Part shown: piece by piece, positions 25,769 to 33,805 of the stretch
Layout of the letters: every line of letters starts with the position of its first letter
Position numbering within the stretch: the stretch's first letter is position 1
From: an uncultured Oscillospiraceae bacterium
Lineage (GTDB): Bacteria; Bacillota; Clostridia; Oscillospirales; Acutalibacteraceae
NCBI GenBank assembly: GCA_905192745.1
Contig: CAJJLZ010000013.1
Coordinates: 1 to 64,000, forward strand
Reading direction: 5' to 3'
Length of the DNA: 64,000 nucleotides
Made by a program: the position numbers and the translations under genes
Notes under the pieces: generated by a model
Databases searched by the model: none
What the model saw: only the letters and a program-made list of their open reading frames with translations
What the model was told of the DNA's origin: nothing

Positions 25769-25889
25769 GCTTCCGCCGGCCGTCCAGGGGAGCGGCGGCC
25801 ACGAACGGCAACAACAGGGGAATACCGCCGCCGGAAAGGCGGCCGTATCCGGAAAAGAGGCGCTTCCCGGCTGTCTGGGTACCGGGAGC

Positions 25890-26264
25890 TCAGGCGCAGT
25901 GCCCGGCGGCACGGTGGCTCTGTCCGGCCGAGGGAATCTCCCGCGCAACCGGCAGAGTAACAATGGACTCCCTCGCCATTTCCGCGGCCATCCGCCGGCG
26001 AATCCGGCTGCGGCGGCGAGCCATGGCGGCGTCCTGACGCATCGCCCCGGCGCAGCAGAGCAGGATGGTCAGCCGCAGGACAACCAGCACGGCGGTCAGT
26101 ACCGGGAAAAGGCCCGGCGTGAGCGCGCCCGCGGCGATTCCTTCCATCACCGCGCCGGCGAGGGGAAGCAGCGCCATCCGCCGGGTCCGGGCAAACTTCG
26201 CTTTATTAAACATATAAAGAAACATACCCGCCATCGCCGCAATACTGCACAGGCTGAGAATCAT
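25890..26264 (-). CDS. Small membrane protein under predicted LexA (SOS) control
   Basis: The 124-residue product starts at ATG 26264 behind AGAAAGGA. It has a hydrophobic helix at residues 2-19, two more near 30-48 and 50-72, and a cytoplasmic tail with the basic cluster ARRRSRIRRRMAAEMARE. It has no enzymatic motif. Its promoter (TTGCAA-16-TATAAT, 26338-26365) is followed immediately by a perfect GAAC-N4-GTTC LexA box. Small SOS-induced membrane proteins in other bacteria (YneA, SidA, SulA-like functions) delay division; whether this one does so is inference. It is not homologous to YneA (no LysM). Confidence 0.62.
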   Translation of the reverse strand: MILSLCSIAAMAGMFLYMFNKAKFARTRRMALLPLAGAVMEGIAAGALTPGLFPVLTAVLVVLRLTILLCCAGAMRQDAAMARRRSRIRRRMAAEMARESIVTLPVAREIPSAGQSHRAAGHCA

Positions 26265-26308
26265 TTCTCATCATCCTTTCTCTATCAAAGCAACAAAACG
26301 ATCGTTCG

Positions 26309-26320
26309 GAACATGTGTTC
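26309..26320. promoter_or_regulatory. LexA/DinR SOS box 1
   Basis: GAACATGTGTTC matches the Firmicutes SOS core GAAC-N4-GTTC exactly. It lies about 10-20 bp downstream of the transcription start of the leftward promoter, a classical repression position. Confidence 0.75.
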
Positions 26321-26337
26321 GCTTTCGGTGTATCCTC

Positions 26338-26365
26338 ATTATACACGACTTTTCTGAATTTGCAA
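26338..26365 (-). promoter_or_regulatory. Promoter of the small membrane protein gene
   Basis: Minus strand: TTGCAA (26360-26365), 16-bp spacer, TATAAT (26338-26343). The start is expected near 26331, with the SOS box just beyond. Confidence 0.75.
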
Positions 26366-26384
26366 GGGGTTTTTGGAAAAAAAC

Positions 26385-26398
26385 CGAACATCGGTTCG
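26385..26398. promoter_or_regulatory. LexA/DinR SOS box 2
   Basis: CGAACATCGGTTCG contains GAAC-N4-GTTC and is 77 bp from box 1, centre to centre. It lies 20 bp upstream of the leftward -35 and 10 bp upstream of the rightward tex -35, so it could affect both directions. Confidence 0.7.
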
Positions 26399-26408
26399 TT
26401 TTTTCTGT

Positions 26409-26437
26409 TTGCATCCTTTTCGGCGGTATGCTATACT
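26409..26437 (+). promoter_or_regulatory. Promoter of tex
   Basis: TTGCAT (26409-26414), 17-bp spacer ending in TGC (extended -10), TATACT (26432-26437). About 85 bp before ATG 26526. Confidence 0.75.
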
Positions 26438-26525
26438 TTTGCCATAGTATTGCCCCGCCGTGCCGCCGGCAAGGACGGACGAACAGCCCGGCCGGCAAAG
26501 GCAGAAAAGAAAGGAATTTCGCCTT

Positions 26526-28679
26526 ATGGATATCCCCGCCGTACTTGCCCGGGAGTTTCAGCTCCGCCCTGCGCAGGTGGAAAACACCCTCAAACTGATC
26601 GACGACGGCAACACCATCCCCTTCATCGCCCGCTACCGGAAGGAAATGACCGGTTCGCTGGACGACCAGATCCTCCGGGAACTTTCGGAACGGCTGGCCT
26701 ACCTTCGTAATCTGGATGAGCAGAGGGAGAAGGTGCGGGCTTCCATCGAGGAACAGGGAAAACTGACCGACGAGCTGTCCGCCGCGCTGAACGCGGCCGT
26801 TACCCTGACCGAGGTGGAGGACCTCTACCGTCCCTACCGCCCCAAGCGGAAAACCCGCGCCTCCATTGCCCGGGAGAAGGGCCTGCAGGCGCTGGCCGAT
26901 GCGGTCCTTGCGCAGGACCGGCGTTCCCCCGCCCCGCTGACGATGGCGGCGGCGTATGTGTCGGAGGAAAAGGGCGTCGCTTCGCCGGAGGACGCGCTGC
27001 AGGGCGCGCAGGACATCCTGGCCGAGCAGATGTCGGACGACGCGGGAATCCGCCGCCGGCTGCGGGTGGTCTGTATGGCAAACGGCGATCTGACCGCCAA
27101 AGGCGCCAAAGAGGACCTCGGGGTCTATGAAATGTATCAGGAGTTCCGGGAGCCGCTGCGGAAAATCGCCGGGCACCGCGTCCTCGCGGTCAACCGGGGG
27201 GAACGGGAGGACATGCTGAAGGTATCCATTGACTTCGACCGGACGAAAGGGGCGGGGATCGTCGCCTCCTCCTATGTGAAGGAAGGCTCCCCCTGCACCG
27301 AAACGGTCCGCGCCGCGGCGGAGGACGCCTATGACCGGCTTATCTTCCCCTCCATCGAACGGGAGCTTCGGAACGAACTGACCGACGCCGCCAGTGAGGC
27401 GGCGATCCGGGTGTTCTCCCTCAACCTCCGGCATCTTCTGATGCAGCCCCCCGTAAAGGGCAAGGTCGCGCTGGGGCTGGACCCCGGCTACCGCACCGGC
27501 TGCAAGGTTGCAGTGGTGGACGGGACCGGCAAGGTGCTGGATACCGGCGTGATTTACCCCGCGCCGCCTCATAACAAAACCGAACAGGCCAAAGCGGCCC
27601 TGACCCGGATGATCCAAACTCATGGTGTCCAGATTATCGCTATCGGGAACGGCACCGCCTCCCATGAAACCGAGGTGTTCGCCGCCGGGCTGATTAAGGA
27701 GCTGGACTGCGGACTGTCCTACATGGTGGTGAGCGAGGCGGGGGCTTCGGTCTATTCCGCCTCCAAGCTGGCGGCGGAGGAATTCCCGGAATACGACGTG
27801 TCCCTCCGTTCGGCGGTCTCCATCGCCCGCCGTTTGCAGGACCCGCTCGCCGAGCTGGTGAAGATCGACCCCAAAGCCATCGGCGTGGGCCAATACCAGC
27901 ACGATATGCCCCAGAACCGGCTGTCCGAGGCGCTCGGCGGCGTGGTGGAGGGCTGCGTAAACGCGGTCGGGGTAGACCTAAACACCGCTTCCGCCCCCCT
28001 GCTGGCCCGGGTGGCCGGCGTGAACGGGACGGTCGCAAAAAACATCGTGACCTACCGGGAGGAAAACGGCGCGTTTACCTCCCGCGCGGGACTGAAAAAA
28101 GTGCCGAAGCTCGAACCGAAGGCGTTTGAGCAGTGCGCGGGCTTCCTCCGGGTACCGGAAAGCAAAAATGTGCTGGACAACACCGCCGTCCATCCCGAAA
28201 GCTACGACGCGGCGAAGAAGCTGCTCACCCTCTGCGGCGCAACCGAGGCGGAGGTAAGGAACGGGAAGCTGAGCGGCCTGCCGGAAAAAATCCGGGAGCT
28301 GGGCGAAGAACGGCTGGCGGCCGAGGTCGGGGTGGGCGCGCCCACCCTGCACGATATCGCGGCCGAGCTGGCCAAGCCGGGACGGGATCCGCGGGATGAG
28401 CTTCCCCCTCCCCTGCTGCGCACCGACGTGATGGGGCTGGAGGACCTGAAGCCCGGCATGGAGCTGACCGGTACTGTCCGCAACGTGATCGATTTCGGCG
28501 CGTTTGTGGATATCGGGGTGCATCAGGACGGGCTGGTGCATATCTCCCAGATCACCAACCGCTTCATCAAGCATCCGTCCGAAGCGGTGAAGGTAGGCGA
28601 CGTGGTGAAGGTGTGGGTGCTGTCGGTGGACGTGCCGAAGAAGCGTATTTCCCTGACCATGCGCCCGCCGAAGGAATAA
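26526..28679 (+). CDS. tex: Tex family RNA-binding/transcription accessory protein
   Basis: I chose ATG 26526 (MDIPAVLAREFQLRPAQVEN) after AAAGAAAGGA. The 717-residue protein has the complete Tex order: N-terminal helical region with NTIPFIARYRKEMTGSLDDQ, the YqgF/RuvX-like nuclease fold with LGLDPGYRTGCKVAVVDG, helix-hairpin-helix repeats (NTASAPLLARVAGVNG), and a C-terminal S1 domain (GTVRNVIDFGAFVDIGVHQD). It binds nucleic acid and influences transcription termination and stress survival. It is monocistronic and divergent from the SOS-controlled small membrane protein. Confidence 0.95.
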   Translation: MDIPAVLAREFQLRPAQVENTLKLIDDGNTIPFIARYRKEMTGSLDDQILRELSERLAYLRNLDEQREKVRASIEEQGKLTDELSAALNAAVTLTEVEDLYRPYRPKRKTRASIAREKGLQALADAVLAQDRRSPAPLTMAAAYVSEEKGVASPEDALQGAQDILAEQMSDDAGIRRRLRVVCMANGDLTAKGAKEDLGVYEMYQEFREPLRKIAGHRVLAVNRGEREDMLKVSIDFDRTKGAGIVASSYVKEGSPCTETVRAAAEDAYDRLIFPSIERELRNELTDAASEAAIRVFSLNLRHLLMQPPVKGKVALGLDPGYRTGCKVAVVDGTGKVLDTGVIYPAPPHNKTEQAKAALTRMIQTHGVQIIAIGNGTASHETEVFAAGLIKELDCGLSYMVVSEAGASVYSASKLAAEEFPEYDVSLRSAVSIARRLQDPLAELVKIDPKAIGVGQYQHDMPQNRLSEALGGVVEGCVNAVGVDLNTASAPLLARVAGVNGTVAKNIVTYREENGAFTSRAGLKKVPKLEPKAFEQCAGFLRVPESKNVLDNTAVHPESYDAAKKLLTLCGATEAEVRNGKLSGLPEKIRELGEERLAAEVGVGAPTLHDIAAELAKPGRDPRDELPPPLLRTDVMGLEDLKPGMELTGTVRNVIDFGAFVDIGVHQDGLVHISQITNRFIKHPSEAVKVGDVVKVWVLSVDVPKKRISLTMRPPKE

Positions 28680-28873
28680 TAAGAGAGGAGACACGGATTA
28701 TGATCCGTGTCCATCAGGAAATCCACACCGTAGGCGATCCTCCATGGCCTGCTTAGCAGGGGGTATGGAGTGTATGTGCTTTATTTCGCTGTCGTGCATT
28801 GAAATTCCGAACGGAAAAACAACAAAAATCGTGCCCCCCTTTGAGTGGAGGCACGATAACAAAACGATTGTAT

Positions 28874-28908
28874 ATGGCGGCGCAGACGAAAGACTGCGCC
28901 GCCATTTT
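28874..28908. terminator. Bidirectional terminator between tex and gpmI
   Basis: A perfect 12-bp stem ATGGCGGCGCAG (28874-28885) with CTGCGCCGCCAT (28894-28905) is followed by TTTTATATT. The 240-bp gap also holds two smaller hairpins (28690-28711 and 28840-28867) and no convincing gene. Confidence 0.8.
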
Positions 28909-28921
28909 ATATTGATTCCCT

Positions 28922-30454
28922 TTACAGAATAATGCTCTTGCCGTCCATCTCCGCCGGCTGGGGCAGGCCCATCAGCTTCAGCATGGTGGGGGCGATATCG
29001 GCCAGGCGGCCGCCCTCCCGCAGCTGGCAGGGTTGACCCACCACGCAGAACGGAACCGGGAAAGTGGTGTGGGCGGTGAAGGGGGTGCCGTCGGTATCCT
29101 CCATCTTATCCGCGTTGCCGTGGTCGGCGGTAATCAGCGCCACGCCGCCCATGGAAAGGGTAGCTTCCACCACCCGGCCGACGCACTCGTCCACGGTTTC
29201 CACCGCTTTGACCGCCGCGTCAAAAATGCCGGTGTGGCCAACCATGTCGCAGTTGGCGAAGTTCAGCACCACCATGTCGTAGTTCCCGGACTGAATCCGC
29301 TCCACCACCGCGTCGCACACGGGATAGGCGCTCATCTCCGGCTTCAGGTCGAAGGTCGCCACATCGGGGGTGGGGATCAGCACCCGGTCCTCGCCGGGGA
29401 ACTTCACTTCCTCGCCGCCGTTGAAGAAGAAGGTCACATGCGCATATTTGGTGGTTTCCGCGATACGGAGCTGGGTCCTGCCGGCCTTGCTGACCGTCTC
29501 GCCCATGGTCATGGTGAGTTCCTTCGGGGCGAAAGCCACCTTCACGTTCGGCATGGTCGCGTCGTACTCGGTCATGCAGACGAAATCGAGGGAAAGTCTG
29601 CCGCCCTTTCGCTCAAAGCCGGTGAAATCCGGATCGACAAACGCGCGGGTCAGCTCCCGGGCGCGGTCGGGGCGGAAGTTGAAGAAGATCACGCTGTCCC
29701 CGTCCTTTACCGGCGCGCCGCCGGCGATCACGGTCGGGATCACGAATTCGTCGGTGATGTGCTTGCCTTCCTCGTCGATGGTTTCATAGGACTTGGCCAC
29801 CGCGGCCGCGGGATCCTCCGCCTGGATGCCTTCCCGCCGGACCATCGCGTCATACGCCTTGTTCACGCGGCCCCACTGAGTATCCCGGTCCATGCCGTAA
29901 TACCGGCCCATTACCGTGGCGATTCTGCCCACGCCGATTTCCTTCAGCTTGGCCTGCAGCTCCTCCACATAGCCCTTGCCCGAAGCGGGCGGCACGTCGC
30001 GGCCGTCCAGCATCGCGTGGACGTATACATCTTTCACCCCTCTGCTTTTGGCCATTTCCAGCAGGGCGAAAAGGTGGGTGTTATGGCTGTGTACGCCGCC
30101 GTCCGACAGCAGACCCATCAGGTGGAGGGCGCCGCCCGGCTTCTTCGCGTTATCCATCGCCTCGGTCAGGACGCCGTTCTCAAAAAAGTCGCCGTCCCGG
30201 ATGGATTTGGTGATGCGGGTCAGCTCCTGATATACCACCCGTCCCGCGCCGATATTGGTGTGGCCGACCTCGCTGTTCCCCATCTGGCCGTCGGGCAGGC
30301 CCACGTCCATGCCGGAAGCGCCGATGGTGGTGAAGGGGTTCTCCGCGAACAGGCGGTCAAGGTTGGGGGTACGGGCCGCTTTAATGGCGTTGCCCCTGGT
30401 CTCCGGGTTCATGCCGAACCCGTCCATAATAATCAGGGTTACCGGTTTTTTCAT
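28922..30454 (-). CDS. gpmI: 2,3-bisphosphoglycerate-independent phosphoglycerate mutase
   Basis: The 510-residue enzyme interconverts 3- and 2-phosphoglycerate in glycolysis using two Mn ions. It has the metal/catalytic segment VTLIIMDGFGMNPETRGNAI and the catalytic Ser in DGQMGNSEVGHTNIGAGR. Also present are HAMLDGRDVPPAS, and GVALITADHGNADKMEDTDG near the C-terminus with the second metal site. Length matches the family. GAAAGGA precedes ATG 30454. It ends a leftward run of pgk, tpiA and the AIM24-like gene. Confidence 0.97.
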   Translation of the reverse strand: MKKPVTLIIMDGFGMNPETRGNAIKAARTPNLDRLFAENPFTTIGASGMDVGLPDGQMGNSEVGHTNIGAGRVVYQELTRITKSIRDGDFFENGVLTEAMDNAKKPGGALHLMGLLSDGGVHSHNTHLFALLEMAKSRGVKDVYVHAMLDGRDVPPASGKGYVEELQAKLKEIGVGRIATVMGRYYGMDRDTQWGRVNKAYDAMVRREGIQAEDPAAAVAKSYETIDEEGKHITDEFVIPTVIAGGAPVKDGDSVIFFNFRPDRARELTRAFVDPDFTGFERKGGRLSLDFVCMTEYDATMPNVKVAFAPKELTMTMGETVSKAGRTQLRIAETTKYAHVTFFFNGGEEVKFPGEDRVLIPTPDVATFDLKPEMSAYPVCDAVVERIQSGNYDMVVLNFANCDMVGHTGIFDAAVKAVETVDECVGRVVEATLSMGGVALITADHGNADKMEDTDGTPFTAHTTFPVPFCVVGQPCQLREGGRLADIAPTMLKLMGLPQPAEMDGKSIIL

Positions 30455-30504
30455 AGAAATATTGTTCCTTTCTTTGGACCGGGCCGCCGCCCGGCACAGG
30501 TCGC

Positions 30505-31176
30505 TTATTGTTTTCCAACGGCGAGCATCCCCGCCAGCTTGCTGAACGGCATGGTCTGGAGCCAGACATGACCGGGACCGGTGAGGCGGGTGTTGAACAA
30601 GCCTTCCCCGCCGAACACCATATTTTTCACGCCCTTGACCGTTTCCACCGTCATCTGCACGGTATCGGTCATGGCGGCCAGATGACCCGAATCGATCATC
30701 AGGGACTGCCCGGGAGCCAGATCATATTCCACCACATGGCCGTCCAGCTCGACAAAGGCCGTCCCCTGCCCGGACAGGCGCTGCATGATGAAGCCCTCGC
30801 CGCCGAACAGGCCGGCGCTGACCTTCCGGGTAAAGTGGGTGCTCAGCTCCACGCCGGCCTCCGCCGCGAGGAAAGCGGTTTTCTGGACGATGATGCCGGT
30901 TCCCGGACCGATCGGTACGGGAAGGATCCGCCCGGGGAAGCTGCTGGCGAACGCAATCATTCCCTCGCCGCCGCGGCAGGTGTAATAGTTCATGAACATG
31001 GATTCTCCGCTGAACGCCCGGCCGAACGCCTTGCCCAGCCCGCCGGTCATGGAGGTCTTCATCTCCATGTTCGGCGTCATCCAGCTCATCGCGCCTTTTT
31101 CGGTCAGCATCTGCTCCCCATCGTTCAGGTAACAGATCACCACCGGCAGGTTGTCGCCTTCAATCGTATACCGCAT
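30505..31176 (-). CDS. AIM24/TIGR00266 family protein
   Basis: I chose ATG 31176 (MRYTIEGDNLPVVICYLNDG) after GAGAGGA. The 223-residue beta-rich protein has the family features GEQMLTEKGAMSWMTPNMEM, FMNYYTCRGGEGMIAFASSF, FGGEGFIMQRLSGQGTAFVE and a C-terminal NTRLTGPGHVWLQTMPFSKL. The fold is a trimeric double-stranded helix. Function is unknown in bacteria. It sits between tpiA and gpmI on the same strand, with a terminator-like hairpin upstream at 31333-31363. Confidence 0.88.
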   Translation of the reverse strand: MRYTIEGDNLPVVICYLNDGEQMLTEKGAMSWMTPNMEMKTSMTGGLGKAFGRAFSGESMFMNYYTCRGGEGMIAFASSFPGRILPVPIGPGTGIIVQKTAFLAAEAGVELSTHFTRKVSAGLFGGEGFIMQRLSGQGTAFVELDGHVVEYDLAPGQSLMIDSGHLAAMTDTVQMTVETVKGVKNMVFGGEGLFNTRLTGPGHVWLQTMPFSKLAGMLAVGKQ

Positions 31177-31332
31177 TCGTATGTCCCGTCCTCTCCCGGG
31201 AATCGGCGCGAAAAGAAAAACGCGCCGCGCCCCGCTCATATACTGTCGTATCCGTTCCGCCGGTTTCTGCGGGCCTTTTCCAGCGGAATGGCCGGTTGGC
31301 GCAAATGGTTACAGGAAGCACGGCGCCGGTCC

Positions 31333-31363
31333 AAAAACGGGGCGGCGTTTTGTCCGCCGCCCC
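31333..31363 (-). terminator. Intrinsic terminator after tpiA
   Basis: Minus strand: perfect 9-bp stem (31355-31363 with 31339-31347) followed by GTTTTT. It would end or attenuate transcription before the AIM24-like and gpmI genes. Confidence 0.75.
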
Positions 31364-31379
31364 GCCGGAGCGGATCGCC

Positions 31380-32135
31380 TTATTTCGCCGCCTTAACAAT
31401 CACGGAAAAGTCGGCCGGCTTCAGGGACGCGCCGCCGATCAGGCCGCCGTCCACGTCCGGCTGGGCAAGCAGCTCGGCCGCGTTGCCGGCGTTCATCGAG
31501 CCGCCGTACTGGATCACGGTGCTGTCGGCCACCGCCGCGTCGTACAGGCCGGCGATGGTTTCACGGATCAGCTTGCAGACCTCGTTGGCCTGCTCCGCCG
31601 TGGCGGTGCGGCCGGTGCCAATCGCCCAGACCGGCTCATACGCGATGATGACGCGGGCCATCTCCTCGGCGGAAACGCCGCCCAGCGCGATCTTTGTCTG
31701 CATGGCGACCACTTCGCCGGTCACGCCCTGTTCCCGCTGCTCGAGATATTCGCCCACGCAGAGGATCACGGTCAGCCCGGCGTCCAGCGCGGCGCGGACC
31801 CGTTTCTGCACGGTCACGTCGGTGTCGCCGAAATAGGTGCGGCGTTCGCTGTGGCCGAGGATGACGTACCCGACCGCCATGCTCTTCAGCATTTCGGCGG
31901 AAACCTCGCCCGTGAAGGCGCCGGATTTTTCCCAATGGCAGTTCTGCGCGGCCACGCCGATTTTGGTGTCTTTGACCGCTTCCAGCGCGGCGGGCAGATC
32001 GACGAAGGGCACGCCCACCACCACGTCGCAGGACGCGTCGGCCACAAGGGTCTTGAGGTCGTTAATCAGCGCGGTGGCTTCCGCCGGGGTCTTGTTCATT
32101 TTCCAGTTGCCGGCGATAACATATTTACGGCTCAT
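31380..32135 (-). CDS. tpiA: Triosephosphate isomerase
   Basis: The 251-residue TIM barrel begins MSRKYVIAGNWKMNKTPAEA with the catalytic Asn-Lys pair. Catalytic His lies in AVGYVILGHSERRTYF, catalytic Glu in IAYEPVWAIGTGRTAT, and the phosphate-binding end is VIQYGGSMNAGNA. It interconverts dihydroxyacetone phosphate and glyceraldehyde 3-phosphate. It follows pgk on the same strand, with an intervening strong hairpin at 32231-32260. Confidence 0.98.
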   Translation of the reverse strand: MSRKYVIAGNWKMNKTPAEATALINDLKTLVADASCDVVVGVPFVDLPAALEAVKDTKIGVAAQNCHWEKSGAFTGEVSAEMLKSMAVGYVILGHSERRTYFGDTDVTVQKRVRAALDAGLTVILCVGEYLEQREQGVTGEVVAMQTKIALGGVSAEEMARVIIAYEPVWAIGTGRTATAEQANEVCKLIRETIAGLYDAAVADSTVIQYGGSMNAGNAAELLAQPDVDGGLIGGASLKPADFSVIVKAAK

Positions 32136-32230
32136 TCTGTGATACCATCCTTTTTGCTTTTGTTGTAGGAATTCTTCCGGCTTGCGGCCGGTTTACCGCG
32201 GCGGGGTATGGCCGCCGCGCAATATGGCCG

Positions 32231-32260
32231 CGCCTGCCCGGGGAAACTCCCGGGCAGGCG
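32231..32260. other. Strong hairpin in the pgk-tpiA intergenic region
   Basis: A perfect 12-bp stem (32231-32242 with 32249-32260, CGCCTGCCCGGG type) has no T-tract on the coding (minus) side. It may be a processing or mRNA-stabilising structure; the plus side has GTTTTTATTT about 10 bp further on. Confidence 0.6.
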
Positions 32261-32274
32261 GCGAAGGCGGGTTT

Positions 32275-33465
32275 TTATTTGTCGTTCAGGCAGGCGATGC
32301 CCGGCAGCTCCAGCCCTTCGAGGAACTCCAGCGACGCGCCGCCGCCGGTGGAGATGTGGGTCATCTTGTCGGCGAAGCCGAGCTGCTCCACCGCCGCGGC
32401 GGAGTCGCCGCCGCCGATGATGGAAATGGCGTTCGATTCCGCGATCGCTCTGGCCACCGCGATGGTGCCCGTCGCAAAGGGAGCCATCTCGAACACGCCC
32501 ATCGGGCCGTTCCAGATCACGGTTCCCGCGTCCTTCACCGCGTCGGCGAAGATCGCCTGAGTCTTCGGGCCGATATCCAGACCCATCCAGCCTTCGTCGA
32601 TGTCGCCCTCAAACACCTTGGTGTTGGCGTTCACGTCGAACGCGTCGGCGGCCATGTTGTCCACCGGCAGCAGGAATTTCACGCCCTTGGCCTCCGCCTT
32701 GGCGAGGATTTCCTTCGCCAGATCCACCTTATCGGCCTCAAACTTGGAGTCGCCGATCTTCTTGCCGAGCGCGGCGTTGAAGGTGTAAGCCATAGCGCCG
32801 CCGATAATCAGGGTGTCCACCTTGTCGATCAGGTTGGTGATAACACCGATCTTGTCCGAAACCTTCGCGCCGCCGAGGATGGCGACGAACGGACGCTTCG
32901 GATCAGCCAGCGCGCCGCCCATGACCTTGATCTCCTTCTGGATCAGGTAGCCGCAGACAGCGGGCAGGTAATCGGCCACGCCGGCGGTGGAAGCATGGGC
33001 GCGGTGGGCGGTGCCGAACGCGTCGTTGACATAGATATCGGCCAGCGAGGCCAGCGCCTTCGCAAAGTCGGGATCATTCTTGGTTTCCTCTTTAAAGAAG
33101 CGGACGTTTTCGATCACCATGATCTCGCCGGGCTTCAGCGCGGCGGCCATTGCGTGGGCTTCGTCCCCGATGATGTCGGTGGTAAACTTGACTTCCTTGC
33201 CCATCAGTTCGGAAAGGCGCTTCGCAACCGGCGCGAGAGTGCACTTTTTCTTGGATTCCTCATCCTTGGGGCGGCCCAGATGGGAGCAGAGGATGACGGC
33301 CGCGCCATGCTCGGCAAGGTATTTGATGGTGGGGACGGATTCGCGGATACGCTTGTCGTCGGTGATTACGCCGTCGGCCAGCGGCACGTTGAAGTCGCAG
33401 CGAACCAGCACTTTTTTGCCGTTCACGTCGATGTCTTCAATGGTCTTTTTGTTCAGGTAGTTCAT
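32275..33465 (-). CDS. pgk: Phosphoglycerate kinase
   Basis: The 396-residue enzyme transfers phosphate from 1,3-bisphosphoglycerate to ADP. Motifs: VLVRCDFNVPLADG near the N-terminus, SHLGRPKDEESKKKCTLAPV, the hinge region FVAILGGAKVSDKIGVI, and the nucleotide-binding IIGGGDSAAAVEQLGFADKM with HISTGGGASLEFLEG at the end. Start ATG 33465 follows GGAAAGGG. It is the promoter-proximal gene of the pgk-tpiA-AIM24-gpmI set. No gapdh gene is adjacent in the window. Confidence 0.98.
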   Translation of the reverse strand: MNYLNKKTIEDIDVNGKKVLVRCDFNVPLADGVITDDKRIRESVPTIKYLAEHGAAVILCSHLGRPKDEESKKKCTLAPVAKRLSELMGKEVKFTTDIIGDEAHAMAAALKPGEIMVIENVRFFKEETKNDPDFAKALASLADIYVNDAFGTAHRAHASTAGVADYLPAVCGYLIQKEIKVMGGALADPKRPFVAILGGAKVSDKIGVITNLIDKVDTLIIGGAMAYTFNAALGKKIGDSKFEADKVDLAKEILAKAEAKGVKFLLPVDNMAADAFDVNANTKVFEGDIDEGWMGLDIGPKTQAIFADAVKDAGTVIWNGPMGVFEMAPFATGTIAVARAIAESNAISIIGGGDSAAAVEQLGFADKMTHISTGGGASLEFLEGLELPGIACLNDK

Positions 33466-33517
33466 ACGGACACCCTTTCCTTTGTTGTTAAAAACTAAAC
33501 AAGTCCTCTAGTAGAAT

Positions 33518-33546
33518 AGTTTATAATAGTTTGCCGTATTTTTCAA
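33518..33546 (-). promoter_or_regulatory. Promoter of the pgk operon
   Basis: Minus strand: TTGAAA (33541-33546), 17-bp spacer, TAAACT (33518-33523); an alternative -10 TATAAA overlaps. The spacer contains a direct repeat AAACTATT, which could be part of an operator. Confidence 0.6.
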
Positions 33547-33553
33547 GTAGATA

Positions 33554-33729
33554 GCATGAAAAATGCAGGGCATTTTTCATGCGCGAATTTGTGCTTTCCG
33601 GCCATCGGCCGGAATTTCGGCAGTGCCGAAACCGCCCAAAGTTCTCCCCTCACTCCATGCAGGGCATTTTTCATGCGCGAATTTGTGCTTTCCGGCCATC
33701 GGCCGGAATTTCGGCAGCGCCGAAACCGC
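33554..33729. repeat. Tandem duplicated palindromic repeat (two 73-bp copies, 94-bp period)
   Basis: Bases 33563-33635 and 33657-33729 are identical except for one T/C change. Each copy holds two palindromes, TTCCGGCCATCGGCCGGAA and TTTCGGCAGTGCCGAAA. Copy 1 also completes a perfect 13-bp hairpin with upstream bases (33554-33566 with 33570-33582). The block lies in the 340-bp gap between the divergent pgk operon and mscS. This looks like a repetitive extragenic palindrome family, not a gene. Confidence 0.8.
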
Positions 33730-33805
33730 GTCCCCCCCGTTTTCCCGCAATCGTCCGTTGACAGCCCGGCTGCTTTTTCCTACAATGAAAGGAGGATTTC
33801 CCCGG

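Noticed and set aside
26271..27902. Long minus-strand open frame opposite tex
   Set aside because: Shadow of tex with no ribosome site; it also runs across the tex promoter.
28700..28756. 18-codon open frame after tex with GAGGAG upstream
   Set aside because: Ribosome spacing is reasonable, but the sequence overlaps a hairpin, is too short to judge, and has no supporting context.
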